47,356 nucleotides of DNA from Flavobacterium sp. UBA6195 (GCF_002422095.1 NZ_DITB01000091.1:1-47356), one strand, 5' to 3'; positions 24,127 through 33,244 are shown, numbered from the stretch's first letter. The notes: generated by a model from the letters alone, not told the origin. Numbers and translations are program-made.

Positions 24127-26022
24127 ATGTTAAAAAAAATATTGTTTTTTCTTCTTTTAACTTCATTTTGCTATTCACAAGATTTTAGATTATCAGCGTT
24201 GTCTATTTCAAAAGAATTAACTGAAAATGCGAATAGTGTAGTTAGAGATCAAAAACTTGAAATTGACATTTCTTCTTTAAATCAAATGCAAATTAAGAAG
24301 AAAAAAATAATATCAGTTCTAAACAGTAAAGGTTTAAATAATGTAGATGCTGTGGAATATTATGACAAATCAACAAAAGTCAAATTAATTGAAGCTACTA
24401 TTTACAACTCTTACGGAGAAGAAATAAAAAAAATAAAAAGAAAAGATTTTCAAGACCGAAGTGTTGTAGATGGCTTTTCGGTTTTAACAGATGGTAGGAT
24501 ATTGTATTTAGATTACACACCTATAGCCTATCCTTTTACAATTGTTTATGAAAGTATTGTTGAAAGTAACAATACAGCATTTATTCCTTCTTGGTATCCG
24601 CTGGATGATTATTATGAAAGTATTGAAAAATCATCAATTAAAATTGAATATATAAAAACATTAGGATTTAAGTTTAAAGAAAATAATTTTATTGGCGATA
24701 AAATAAAAAAAGAAGAAAAAGAAAATTCGATTACATATACTGCCGAAAATATTTTTGCAGAAAAACCTGAAGAATACTCTCCAATAATTGAAAAAAAATT
24801 TCCTATTGTTGTTTTTGGATTAGATAAATTTAATTTAGAAGGTTTTGAAGGTAGCGCTGTTTCTTGGGAAGAGTTCGGAAAATTATGGTATAAAAATTTA
24901 GTCTCCGATTCGGAAGAGATTAGTTTAGAAACAAAAGCAAAAATTAATGAACTTGTAAATAATGAAACGGATGTTTTAAAAAAAGCAAGAATAATTTATG
25001 AGTTTGTTCAAAATAGAACTCGTTATGTAAGTGTTCAATTAGGTATAGGTGGATGGAAGCCAATGAAGCCAATAGATGTGGATAAATTAGGGTATGGTGA
25101 TTGTAAAGCCTTGTCTAATTACACACGTGTTTTATTAAAAAATGTTGGAATAGAATCGTACTACACTGTAATATACGGCGATAGTAAAAAGAAAGATTTT
25201 GATCAAGATTTTGTTTCTAAACAAGGAAATCATGTTATATTAACAATCCCTTATCAAGACAAAAATATTTTTTTAGAATGTACAAATCAAAACGTTCCGT
25301 TTGGTTACGGAGGTACATTTACAGACGATAGATTTGCTTTGTTAATAAAGCCTCAAGGCGGGCAAATAATAAAAACTAGTTCTTATTCCGAATTAGATAA
25401 TTTTCAACAAATACATGCAAAAATGTCATTTGACACGAATGGAAATTTAGAAGGAAATATTAAGATTGTTTCTAAAGGAATTCAATATGATGATGTGTAT
25501 AATATTCAGAATAGTTCAAAACAAGATATTGAAAATTATTATTACCAATCAAAATTTCCATGGATTAATAATATGAAAATTGAGTCGTTTACTTTTAATA
25601 ATGATAAGGATAAAATTGAATTTACAGAGAATTTAAAAGTAAAAATTGAAAAAAGTTTAGTCAAAACCAACAATGTTAATTTGTTCTCATTTAATATATT
25701 TAATAAATTAACATCAATACCTCAACGATACAAAAACCGAAAGTATCCTTTAGAAATTAAGAGAGGATATTCTGATGAAGACATTGTAGAGATTGAGATT
25801 CCATCTACATTTAAAATAGAATCAATCCCTGATGATGTAATAATTGAGAATAAATTTGGGAAATATCAGATGGAGTGTAGGGTAAAGAATAACGTGTTTA
25901 TTTACAAAAGAGTAGTAACAGTTAAACAAGGAGTTTACGAAAAATCAGAATACGAAAATTATAGACAATTTATTGAACAAATCGTGAAAAATGACAACGC
26001 AAAACTTACAATTAAAGAATAA
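24127..26022 (+). CDS. DUF3857 protein with intact transglutaminase-like domain
   Basis: The 631-residue protein has a signal peptide (MLKKILFFLLLTSFCYSQ), an N-terminal DUF3857-type domain (about 30-240, with YTPIAYPFTIVYESIVES) and a transglutaminase-like core (about 265-390). The core retains a probable triad: Cys in GYGDCKALSNYTRVLL, His in QGNHVILTIP, and an acidic residue in FLECTNQN. A DUF3858-like C-terminal part follows. The role of such bacteroidete envelope proteins is not established. It is followed four bases later by a paralogue lacking the catalytic Cys. Confidence 0.87.
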   Translation: MLKKILFFLLLTSFCYSQDFRLSALSISKELTENANSVVRDQKLEIDISSLNQMQIKKKKIISVLNSKGLNNVDAVEYYDKSTKVKLIEATIYNSYGEEIKKIKRKDFQDRSVVDGFSVLTDGRILYLDYTPIAYPFTIVYESIVESNNTAFIPSWYPLDDYYESIEKSSIKIEYIKTLGFKFKENNFIGDKIKKEEKENSITYTAENIFAEKPEEYSPIIEKKFPIVVFGLDKFNLEGFEGSAVSWEEFGKLWYKNLVSDSEEISLETKAKINELVNNETDVLKKARIIYEFVQNRTRYVSVQLGIGGWKPMKPIDVDKLGYGDCKALSNYTRVLLKNVGIESYYTVIYGDSKKKDFDQDFVSKQGNHVILTIPYQDKNIFLECTNQNVPFGYGGTFTDDRFALLIKPQGGQIIKTSSYSELDNFQQIHAKMSFDTNGNLEGNIKIVSKGIQYDDVYNIQNSSKQDIENYYYQSKFPWINNMKIESFTFNNDKDKIEFTENLKVKIEKSLVKTNNVNLFSFNIFNKLTSIPQRYKNRKYPLEIKRGYSDEDIVEIEIPSTFKIESIPDDVIIENKFGKYQMECRVKNNVFIYKRVVTVKQGVYEKSEYENYRQFIEQIVKNDNAKLTIKE

Positions 26023-26026
26023 TAAA

Positions 26027-28042
26027 ATGAAATTTATGAAAACAAAACTATTGATTTTTTTACTTTTTACAACATTTATATATTCTCAAGAATATGAACT
26101 TGGAAAAGTTACCATTGAAGAATTAAAAGAGACAAAACATCCAAAGGATACTTCAGCAGTTGCTGCTTTTATTTTTTCTAAAGGAAAAACTAGTTTGCAA
26201 TATCAACAAGGAAAAGGATTTTTATTAGTTACAGAAGTAGAAAATAAAATAAAGATATATAAGAAGGAAGGTTATGAATGGGCAAATGAAGAAATTTCTC
26301 TTTACATTGGTGGAAATGAGAAAGAAACTGTTTCTTTTTCAAAAGCAATAACTTACAATCTCAAAGATGGAAAAATTGAAAAAACAAAGTTAGGACGTGA
26401 TGGAGAGTTTGAAGAAAAAGTTAATAAGTTTTGGACAAAAGGTAAAATCTCAATGCCTAATGTAAAAGAGGGGTCTATTATTGAATATAAATATGAAATA
26501 AAATCCCCATATTTAAACAGTTTCCCTGTTTGGGAGTTTCAAACTTATATACCAGTAAATTATTCAGAATATACAACCCAAATTCCTGAATATTTTATTT
26601 ATTCAAAAATGAATAAAGGTGAATTAATTCCTAAAGTTTCTGTTGATAAACAAAATAAAGATATAATATTTAATTCATCTGAAAGATATTCTGCAAATGG
26701 GGTTATGACGACTGATTTTTCAAAACAAACTGTTAATTATGAAGAAACAAAAACAACTTATGTTTTAAATGATATTGTTGCTATTAAAGATGAAGCTTTT
26801 GTTAATAATGTAAAAAATTATTCATCTAGTATCTTACATGAATTATCTATGACAAAATATCCAAATTCACCAACTAAATCATATTCATCAGATTGGGAGT
26901 CTGTCGTAAAAACAATTTACGATAATGAGGATTTTGGAGGGCAATTAAATAAAGCAAATTTTTATGAAGAGGATTTAAATGCTTTGTTAAAAGATATAAC
27001 AACTACTGAAGATAAAATAATAACCATTTTTAGTTACATAAAAAACAGATTAAATTGGAATGGATACGTAGGGTATTATTCAGACAAAGGAGTAAAAAAG
27101 GCTTATCAAGAGAAAACAGGTAACACTGCAGACATTAACTTATTGTTAGTTTCAATGTTAAATTATGCCAAATTAAATGCTAGTCCCATTTTATTAAGTA
27201 CTCGTTCAAATGGAATACCAATCTTTCCAAGTAGAAATGGATTTAATTATGTGATAGCAGGAGTAGAATTAAGTAATGGTTCAGTAGTTTTGTTAGATGC
27301 TACAAATAAAAATGCTGTTCCTAATATCATTCCAGAAAATGCTTTGAACTGGTTTGGAAGAATAGTGCGAAAAAATGGAACCTCTGAAATGGTAGATTTA
27401 TATCCTAAAAAAGTATCATTAGAAACTATTTCAATCTTGGCAGAATTAAAATCCGATGGTTCAATTTCTGGAAAACAACGTAAACAATTAACAGATTATA
27501 ATGCATTTCGATTTAGAAGTAGACATGCTAATAGAAATCACGATGATTATGTTCAAGAATTAGAAAAAGAACATAATTTTTCTGCAGTAGAAAATTATGA
27601 AGTAACTAATACTAATGATTTGTCTAAGCCTATTGTTGAAACGTATAGTTTCTCAAGTAATTCTATGACAGATATTATCGATTCTAAAATATATATTACA
27701 CCAATGCTTTTTCACCAAATGGACGTAAATCCTTTTAAAGCGGAAGAAAGAGCGTATCCTATAGATTTTAATTTCCCTTCTAAAGATACGTACAACTTTA
27801 GTATAAAAATTCCTGAAGGTTATGTTGTAGAATCAAAGCCTGAGACTTTAAATTTAAATATGAATCAAAATATGGTTTCTTTTAGATATTCAGTTTCTGA
27901 AAATTTAGGTACAATTCAATTGTCATGTGTTATTGAAGTTAACTCACCAATTATTGAAAGCGATTATTATCCTCATTTAAAAGAACTTTTCAATCAAATT
28001 GTCTTAAAACAAAACGAGAAAATTGTATTAGTAAAGAAATAA
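26027..28042 (+). CDS. DUF3857 protein with degenerate transglutaminase-like domain
   Basis: I take ATG 26027 because it starts a signal peptide (MKFMKTKLLIFLLFTTFIYS) four bases after the preceding stop; a longer frame from 25991 overlaps the upstream gene. The 671-residue product has a DUF3857 region (SIIEYKYEIKSPYLNSFPVWEFQ) and a transglutaminase fold. At the Cys position it reads KTGNTADINLLLVSML, and the His position reads GFNYVIAGVEL, so two catalytic residues are missing, while LLDATNK retains the Asp. It is probably a non-enzymatic partner of the upstream paralogue. Confidence 0.85.
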   Translation: MKFMKTKLLIFLLFTTFIYSQEYELGKVTIEELKETKHPKDTSAVAAFIFSKGKTSLQYQQGKGFLLVTEVENKIKIYKKEGYEWANEEISLYIGGNEKETVSFSKAITYNLKDGKIEKTKLGRDGEFEEKVNKFWTKGKISMPNVKEGSIIEYKYEIKSPYLNSFPVWEFQTYIPVNYSEYTTQIPEYFIYSKMNKGELIPKVSVDKQNKDIIFNSSERYSANGVMTTDFSKQTVNYEETKTTYVLNDIVAIKDEAFVNNVKNYSSSILHELSMTKYPNSPTKSYSSDWESVVKTIYDNEDFGGQLNKANFYEEDLNALLKDITTTEDKIITIFSYIKNRLNWNGYVGYYSDKGVKKAYQEKTGNTADINLLLVSMLNYAKLNASPILLSTRSNGIPIFPSRNGFNYVIAGVELSNGSVVLLDATNKNAVPNIIPENALNWFGRIVRKNGTSEMVDLYPKKVSLETISILAELKSDGSISGKQRKQLTDYNAFRFRSRHANRNHDDYVQELEKEHNFSAVENYEVTNTNDLSKPIVETYSFSSNSMTDIIDSKIYITPMLFHQMDVNPFKAEERAYPIDFNFPSKDTYNFSIKIPEGYVVESKPETLNLNMNQNMVSFRYSVSENLGTIQLSCVIEVNSPIIESDYYPHLKELFNQIVLKQNEKIVLVKK

Positions 28043-28044
28043 TT

Positions 28045-28371
28045 ATGAATTTAAAAAACGCACAACAAGAAGTTGATAATTGGATTAAGGAACACGGTGT
28101 TCGGTACTTCAATGAATTAACAAATATGGCTCAACTTACTGAAGAAGTAGGTGAAGTGGCTAGAATTATCGCTAGAAGATATGGCGAACAATCAGAAAAA
28201 GAGTCAGATAAAAACAAAGACTTAGGTGAAGAATTAGCCGATGTTGTTTTTGTGGTTTTGTGTTTGGCAAATCAAACAGGAGTTGATTTACAAGCAGCTT
28301 TCGATAAGAAAATGGATTTAAAAACAAAACGCGATCATGATCGCCATCACAATAACGATAAATTGAAATAA
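28045..28371 (+). CDS. MazG-like nucleotide pyrophosphohydrolase
   Basis: The 108-residue all-alpha NTP pyrophosphatase has LTEEVGEVARIIARRYG (the ExxE metal motif) and DLGEELADVVFVVLCLA (second ExxD-type acidic motif), the short single-domain MazG layout. Such enzymes cleave non-canonical NTPs to NMP and pyrophosphate; the exact substrate is not readable. It begins two bases after the DUF3857 gene and runs directly into the SMR gene, so it is part of a tight gene row ending in aroA. Confidence 0.9.
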   Translation: MNLKNAQQEVDNWIKEHGVRYFNELTNMAQLTEEVGEVARIIARRYGEQSEKESDKNKDLGEELADVVFVVLCLANQTGVDLQAAFDKKMDLKTKRDHDRHHNNDKLK

Positions 28372-28372
28372 A

Positions 28373-28699
28373 TTGAACTGGATTTTACTCATAATAGCAG
28401 GTTTATTCGAAGTAGGCTTTGCAACTTGTCTCGGAAAAGCTAAAGAATCAACCGGAAACACTTCTTTACTTTGGTACGGAGGTTTTTTAGTTTGTCTTTC
28501 TATTAGCATGATTTTGCTGGTAAAAGTCACAAAAGAATTGCCTATCGGAACCGCTTATGCAGTATGGACAGGAATTGGCGCTGTAGGAAGTGTTTTAGTT
28601 GGAATTATCGTTTTTAAAGAACCCGCTACTTTTTGGCGCGTATTTTTTATTAGTACCTTAATACTCTCAATAATTGGATTGAAAGTCGTTACCAAATAA
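28373..28699 (+). CDS. SMR-family transporter (Gdx/SugE-like), TTG start
   Basis: This 108-residue membrane protein has four hydrophobic helices and the SMR N-terminus MNWILLIIAGLFEVGFATCL with the essential membrane Glu at 13, plus GTAYAVWTGIGAVGSV and FKEPATFWRV. The WILLIIAGLFEV context is closer to SugE/Gdx guanidinium exporters than to EmrE, but this is by eye. Start is TTG 28373, one base after the MazG stop: it gives the conserved M-N-W start and no suitable ATG exists. The stop overlaps the aroA start by one base. Confidence 0.88.
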   Translation: MNWILLIIAGLFEVGFATCLGKAKESTGNTSLLWYGGFLVCLSISMILLVKVTKELPIGTAYAVWTGIGAVGSVLVGIIVFKEPATFWRVFFISTLILSIIGLKVVTK

Positions 28700-29931
28700 T
28701 GGATTTACTTTTAACATACAGCTCGCAGCTTGCAACTCGCAACTCGCAACTTTCCATCACAGGAAGTAAATCTGAGACAAATAGACTATTGCTTTTGCAA
28801 GCTTTGTATACCAATTTAATTTTGGAAAACACTTCCAATTCTGATGACTCCGAAGTGATGCAAAAAGCATTGCAAAACTCCCCACTCATAGACGTTCACC
28901 ACGCAGGAACAGCGATGCGGTTTTTAACTGCATATTTTTCTATTCAAGAAGGAAAAGAAGTAGTTTTAACAGGCTCTTCTCGAATGAAAGAACGTCCGAT
29001 TCAAATTTTGGTTGACGCTTTAAATCAGTTAGGAGCCGAAATTACTTATGAAGAAAAGAAAGGTTTTCCTCCAATAAGAATCAAAGGGAAAAAAATAACC
29101 CAGAATAAAGTATCACTGTCAGCCAATGTAAGCAGTCAATATATTTCAGCCTTGTTGTTAATTGCGCCCAAATTAGAAAAGGGTTTGGAATTAACCTTAG
29201 AAGGCGAAATCACTTCGATCCCCTACATCAAAATGACGTTAGCACTATTGAATGAAATAGGAATTGAAACTTCTTTTGTTGGAAATAAGATTGTGGTTTG
29301 TCATGCTGAACTCGTTTCAGCATCTCAGTTAACTGTAGAGTCCGATTGGTCATCTGCATCGTATTGGTATTCCATTGTGGCGTTATCTAAAATCGGAACT
29401 CAAATTACTCTTTCTAGTTATAAAGAAAATAGCTTGCAAGGCGATAGCGCTTTGGTAACCATATATCAAGATTTTGGTGTTGAAACTACTTTTAATACAG
29501 ATAATTCAATCACGATTTCTAAAATAAACAATTGTCAATTGTCAATTGTCAATTATCAATTAAATAATTGTCCCGACATTGCTCAAACCATAGCGGTAAC
29601 TTGTTTCGGATTAGGAATAGGTTGTGAATTAACGGGATTACACACGTTGAAAATCAAAGAAACCGATCGTTTAGAAGCTTTAAAAATGGAGTTAACTAAG
29701 TTAGGAGCCGATATTTCAGTCACTAATGATGCGCTATATTTAAAATCTTCAGTAACTATTAAAGAGAATGTAAGCATCGCTACTTACCAAGATCATAGAA
29801 TGGCAATGGCATTCGCACCTTTAGCTTTGAAAGTTCCAATACTAATTAATGAAGCAGAAGTAGTTTCTAAATCGTATCCCGATTTTTGGGAAGATTTGAA
29901 AAAAGCAGGATGTTCTATTGAAGAAATTTAG
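28699..29931 (+). CDS. aroA: 3-phosphoshikimate 1-carboxyvinyltransferase (EPSP synthase)
   Basis: AroA makes EPSP from shikimate-3-phosphate and PEP. The 410-residue chain has ITGSKSETNRLLLLQALY (substrate-binding), HAGTAMRFLTAYFS, SSRMKERPIQILVDAL, ESDWSSASYWYSI, LKIKETDRLEAL and TYQDHRMAMAF, all family motifs. Three segments look repeat-derived yet stay in frame: residues 7-19 (SSQLATRNSQLS, from heptamer repeats), 201-209 (CHAELVSAS) and 277-288 (NCQLSIVNYQLN). They lie in loops or the N-terminus and no conserved motif is broken. The start overlaps the SMR stop as TAATG, so translation is probably coupled. Confidence 0.95.
   Translation: MDLLLTYSSQLATRNSQLSITGSKSETNRLLLLQALYTNLILENTSNSDDSEVMQKALQNSPLIDVHHAGTAMRFLTAYFSIQEGKEVVLTGSSRMKERPIQILVDALNQLGAEITYEEKKGFPPIRIKGKKITQNKVSLSANVSSQYISALLLIAPKLEKGLELTLEGEITSIPYIKMTLALLNEIGIETSFVGNKIVVCHAELVSASQLTVESDWSSASYWYSIVALSKIGTQITLSSYKENSLQGDSALVTIYQDFGVETTFNTDNSITISKINNCQLSIVNYQLNNCPDIAQTIAVTCFGLGIGCELTGLHTLKIKETDRLEALKMELTKLGADISVTNDALYLKSSVTIKENVSIATYQDHRMAMAFAPLALKVPILINEAEVVSKSYPDFWEDLKKAGCSIEEI
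28719..28753 (+). repeat. Heptanucleotide tandem repeat at the aroA 5' end
   Basis: Units AGCTCGC, AGCTTGC, AACTCGC, AACTCGC and AACTTTC follow with a 7-base period and encode part of the N-terminus of AroA. Confidence 0.7.
29299..29325 (+). repeat. Dispersed hairpin repeat within aroA, encoding CHAELVSAS
   Basis: ATGCTGAA (29303-29310) pairs with TTCAGCAT (29316-29323). The sequence around GTCATGCTGAAC...TTTCAGCATCT is one I know as a dispersed repeat in many genomes, whose translation gives the recurring peptide CHAELVSAS. It is in frame here. Confidence 0.65.
29529..29561 (+). repeat. Heptanucleotide tandem repeat within aroA
   Basis: CAATTGT occurs three times in a row, followed by CAATTAT and CAATT, a 33-bp tract that encodes NCQLSIVNYQL in frame. 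Confidence 0.8.
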
Positions 29932-29939
29932 AAAGAAAG

Positions 29940-30013
29940 TCGGGATGACTGGATTCGAACCAGCGACCCCTAGCACCCCATGCTAGTACGCTACCAGGCT
30001 GCGCTACATCCCG
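29940..30013 (-). tRNA. tRNA-Pro (anticodon GGG)
   Basis: Reading the minus strand from 30013: acceptor CGGGATG pairs with CATCCCG; D-arm GCGC/GCGT; anticodon stem CTAGC/GCTAG around loop ATGGGGT, giving anticodon GGG; T-arm GCTGG with loop TTCGAAT. The discriminator base is A at 29940. CCA is not encoded. It lies opposite to aroA, eight bases after its stop. Confidence 0.95.
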
Positions 30014-30071
30014 AAACTATTGCAAAAATAATAACTTTAATTAGATTTATAAAAAATAAACATCAATTTAC

Positions 30072-30103
30072 TTGACAACCCCTATTTGCAGATTGTATAT
30101 TTG
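30072..30103 (+). promoter_or_regulatory. queA promoter
   Basis: TTG (30072-30074) and TATATTTG (30096-30103) are 21 bp apart, a good bacteroidete promoter. The leader of about 60 bases contains a heptamer-like repeat. Confidence 0.65.
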
Positions 30104-30130
30104 CAACCTTGTTTAGGAGTTTAAAATCTC

Positions 30131-30162
30131 TTTAAACTTTTAAACTATAAACTTTTAAACCT
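30131..30162 (+). repeat. Short tandem repeat in the queA leader
   Basis: Imperfect units TTTAAACT, TTTAAACT, ATAAACT, TTTAAACC recur every 7-8 bases directly before the queA ATG. Confidence 0.55.
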
Positions 30163-30168
30163 AAAAGA

Positions 30169-31218
30169 ATGAAATTATCTCATTTCAATTTCAATTTACC
30201 AGAAGAATTATTAGCTGAATTTCCAACCGAAAACAGAGATGAATCTCGATTAATGGTGGTAAACAGAAAAACAGGAACTATTGAACATAAATTATTTAAA
30301 GATGTTATTGATTATTTTGATGACGGAGATGTAATGGTGTTAAACAATACTAAAGTTTTTCCAGCTCGTTTGTACGGAAATAAAGAAAAAACCGGTGCTC
30401 GTATCGAAGTTTTCTTATTAAGAGAATTAAATGCCGAACAACGTTTGTGGGATGTTTTAGTAGATCCAGCACGTAAAATTCGTATCGGAAACAAATTATA
30501 CTTTGGAGACGACGATTCGTTAGTGGCTGAAGTTATTGATAACACTACTTCTCGTGGTAGAACATTACGTTTTTTATACGATGGTTCTTACGAAGAATTC
30601 AGAGAAAAATTAGTAGAGTTAGGAGAAACTCCTATTCCTAAATACATCAATCGTGAAGTAACGCCAGAAGACGCAGAGCGTTATCAAACCATATACGCTA
30701 AAGAAGAAGGTGCTGTTGCAGCTCCAACTGCTGGTCTACACTTTTCTAAGCATTTATTAAAACGTTTAGAAATTAAAGGTGTTGATTTTGCAGAAGTAAC
30801 TTTACATGTTGGTTTAGGAACATTTAATCCAGTGGAAGTAGAAGATTTATCGAAACACAAAATGGATTCTGAAGAAATGATTATTACACAAGAAGCTTGT
30901 GATATTGTAAACAATGCCAAAGTGAATAAGAAAAAAATATGTTGTGTAGGAACAACTTCAATGAGAGCAATGGAAAGTTCGGTTTCTTCTCAAAGAACTT
31001 TGAATCCTTATACAGGATGGACTAATAAATTCATTTATCCTCCTTACGATTTTAGTATTGCAGATTGTATGATTACTAACTTCCACACCCCAAAATCAAC
31101 ATTATTAATGATGATTTCAGCTTTCTGTGGTCATGACTTAATGATGAAAGCTTACAAAGAAGCCATCCAAGAAAAATATCGTTTTTATTCTTACGGAGAT
31201 GCGATGTTAATTATATAA
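30169..31218 (+). CDS. queA: tRNA preQ1(34) S-adenosylmethionine ribosyltransferase-isomerase
   Basis: QueA transfers the ribosyl moiety of SAM to preQ1 at tRNA position 34, making epoxyqueuosine. The 349-residue protein has the family features FNLPEELLAEFPTENRDESRLMVV, DVMVLNNTKVFPARL, VAAPTAGLHFSKHLL, EVTLHVGLGTFNPV and MITNFHTPKSTLLMM. It is a single-gene unit between its own promoter and a terminator. queE, an earlier step of the queuosine pathway, lies at 42.6 kb. Confidence 0.97.
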   Translation: MKLSHFNFNLPEELLAEFPTENRDESRLMVVNRKTGTIEHKLFKDVIDYFDDGDVMVLNNTKVFPARLYGNKEKTGARIEVFLLRELNAEQRLWDVLVDPARKIRIGNKLYFGDDDSLVAEVIDNTTSRGRTLRFLYDGSYEEFREKLVELGETPIPKYINREVTPEDAERYQTIYAKEEGAVAAPTAGLHFSKHLLKRLEIKGVDFAEVTLHVGLGTFNPVEVEDLSKHKMDSEEMIITQEACDIVNNAKVNKKKICCVGTTSMRAMESSVSSQRTLNPYTGWTNKFIYPPYDFSIADCMITNFHTPKSTLLMMISAFCGHDLMMKAYKEAIQEKYRFYSYGDAMLII

Positions 31219-31224
31219 TTTCTC

Positions 31225-31252
31225 AATCCCAATCGAAAGGTTGGGATTTTTT
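31225..31252 (+). terminator. queA terminator
   Basis: AATCCCAA (31225-31232) pairs with TTGGGATT (31241-31248), loop TCGAAAGG, then a T-run. Confidence 0.85.
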
Positions 31253-31298
31253 ATTTTCTAATCCTTCAGATTCAAATTCCTTTTGTCTTTTTTAAAAG

Positions 31299-31329
31299 TT
31301 GGACACCTACTAACTTTTACCTATTTTTG
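31299..31329 (+). promoter_or_regulatory. kynU promoter
   Basis: TTG (31299-31301), 20 bp, then TATTTTTG (31322-31329), near-ideal for Bacteroidota; the ATG follows 20 bases later. Confidence 0.7.
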
Positions 31330-31349
31330 CTAACCAAATAACCAAGAAA

Positions 31350-32630
31350 ATGATTTTTGAAAATACTCGTGAATTCGCACAAAGTTTAGACGTTCAAGAC
31401 GAATTAAGAAAATACAGAGACGAATTTTACTTTCCACATGTCAACGGAAAACAAGTAATTTATTTTACTGGAAATTCATTGGGTTTACAACCTAAAAGAA
31501 CGAAAGCTTACGTGGATGAAGTGATGAACGATTGGGCCAATTTAGCGGTAGAAGGACATTTTTATGCCGATAAACCTTGGTGGGATTATCAAGAACGATT
31601 CGCTGCTCCATTAAGCGAAATTGTTGGAGCAAAACCAACAGAAGTAGGAGTAATGAATACCTTAACTGTGAATCTTCATTTGTTAATGGTATCGTTTTAC
31701 AACCCAACGCCAAAGAAATACAAAATCATTTGTGAGGAAAAAGCGTTTCCAAGCGACCAATACATGTTCCAAAGTCAAGTGAAATTTCATGGATATGATC
31801 CAAAAGATGCTATCGTAGAAATTAAACGAAGAGAAGGAGAAGCCAATATTCGATTAGAAGATGTATTAACTAAAATTGATGAGGTTGGGAATGAATTAGC
31901 TTTGGTTTTAATCGGTGGCGTGAATTATTATACGGGACAAGTTTTTGATATGAAAACCATTACCGAAGCCGGGCACAAATATGGCGCTTATGTAGGTTGG
32001 GATTTAGCGCATGCCGCTGGAAATATCAAATTAGCATTACACGATTGGAATGTAGATTTTGCTGCTTGGTGTAGTTATAAATACATGAATTCCGGACCAG
32101 GAAATGCTTCAGGATTTTTTGTGCACGAAAAACATCACAATGATAAAGAACTAAAACGTTTTGCAGGTTGGTATGGTCATAACAAAGAGAGAAGATTTAA
32201 AATGGAACCTGATTTTGACCCAGTTCACGGAGCAGATGGATGGCAAATTAGTAATCTTCCAATTTTATCTTTAGCACCATATTTAGCTTCGGTAGAAATG
32301 TTTGCTGAGGTTGGGATGGATAAACTAATCACAAAACGAAATTTAATAACTTCTTATCTAGAATTCATTCTTCATGAAATTGATAAAGAATTAGAAGGCG
32401 CGGATTTCGAAATTATTACACCATCCAATCCAGAAGAACGCGGATGTCAGTTGTCAGTATACCTTCACGGACAAGGAAGAGAGCTATTCGATAGATTAAT
32501 GAAAAACGGCGTAATTACGGATTGGAGAGAGCCCAATGTAATTCGTTTAGCGCCTGCACCATTCTATTGTTCATTCGAAGATATGTACGAATTTGGGCAA
32601 ATATTGAAAAGATTGATTTTGGAGAAATAG
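31350..32630 (+). CDS. kynU: Kynureninase
   Basis: This PLP enzyme cleaves kynurenine or 3-hydroxykynurenine to (hydroxy)anthranilate and alanine. The 426 residues include YFTGNSLGLQPKRTKAYV, VMNTLTVNLHLLMVSFY, VGWDLAHAAGNI, the PLP lysine in AAWCSYKYMNSGPG (about 236) and GWYGHNKERRFKM. With kmo at 38.7 kb it covers two consecutive steps of tryptophan breakdown/NAD synthesis; the first enzyme and 3-hydroxyanthranilate dioxygenase are not in the window. Confidence 0.97.
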   Translation: MIFENTREFAQSLDVQDELRKYRDEFYFPHVNGKQVIYFTGNSLGLQPKRTKAYVDEVMNDWANLAVEGHFYADKPWWDYQERFAAPLSEIVGAKPTEVGVMNTLTVNLHLLMVSFYNPTPKKYKIICEEKAFPSDQYMFQSQVKFHGYDPKDAIVEIKRREGEANIRLEDVLTKIDEVGNELALVLIGGVNYYTGQVFDMKTITEAGHKYGAYVGWDLAHAAGNIKLALHDWNVDFAAWCSYKYMNSGPGNASGFFVHEKHHNDKELKRFAGWYGHNKERRFKMEPDFDPVHGADGWQISNLPILSLAPYLASVEMFAEVGMDKLITKRNLITSYLEFILHEIDKELEGADFEIITPSNPEERGCQLSVYLHGQGRELFDRLMKNGVITDWREPNVIRLAPAPFYCSFEDMYEFGQILKRLILEK

Positions 32631-32652
32631 TGTAAACTTAATTTAATTAAAA

Positions 32653-33183
32653 TTGAAGTCATCTTTTTTACTTTTTTCTCTTATTTTATTTTTGAGTTGT
32701 AAAACTTCGAGTATTGAGGTCAATCATTTAAAAGAAAATGAAATTACCTTATTTTATGATACAAGGGAAGTAAAAAATATTGGAGTAATTGATGCTTTTC
32801 ATAAAGAATATAATAATTTTAGAGTAGGATTTTGGAAGGAATTTCATAAAAATGGGAAATTAAAATCAGAAGGTAATTATAAATTAGATACTTATAAACA
32901 ATGTTGTGTAAGTGGGTTTTGTGATGGTTATTACAGTTACAAATATGGAGAATGGAAATACTATCATGAAAATGGAAACCTAAAGGCAAAAGGTACGTAT
33001 CGAATAGGTAAGAAATATAAAAAAACAAGTTGTGAAGGAGGTGATGAAATAAATTTTGGTTATGTCACAAACAATTGGAATTTTTATGATACAAATGGGA
33101 ATGAAATGAAACCATCTGAAAAAGATATTTTAGAAATTGAGAATAGTAGTTACCTTGATGAATTCGATATGAGTAAATATTGA
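32653..33183 (+). CDS. MORN-repeat-like lipoprotein, TTG start
   Basis: The 176-residue product starts at TTG 32653, the only start that gives a full lipoprotein signal (MKSSFLLFSLILFLSCKTSS, lipobox LSC with Cys at 16). The mature part has two MORN-2/YwqK-like units: VGFWKEFHKNGKLKSEGNY and YGEWKYYHENGNLKAKGTY, and a degenerate third (NNWNFYDTNGNEM). Such proteins are often labelled YwqK antitoxin-like, but nothing here suggests a toxin partner. It follows kynU by 22 bp. Confidence 0.75.
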   Translation: MKSSFLLFSLILFLSCKTSSIEVNHLKENEITLFYDTREVKNIGVIDAFHKEYNNFRVGFWKEFHKNGKLKSEGNYKLDTYKQCCVSGFCDGYYSYKYGEWKYYHENGNLKAKGTYRIGKKYKKTSCEGGDEINFGYVTNNWNFYDTNGNEMKPSEKDILEIENSSYLDEFDMSKY

Positions 33184-33244
33184 AACAATTAATTTTGAAT
33201 AAATAATAAATTCGGGTTCAAAACCTGAAACTTGAAACAAAACA

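Noticed and set aside
28719..29561. CRISPR-like repeats in and near aroA
   Set aside because: Units are 7 bases, contiguous, without spacers, and no cas gene is present.
32653..33183. Toxin-antitoxin module (YwqK-like antitoxin label)
   Set aside because: The protein is a lipoprotein and no toxin-like frame lies beside it; the match is to MORN-type repeats only.
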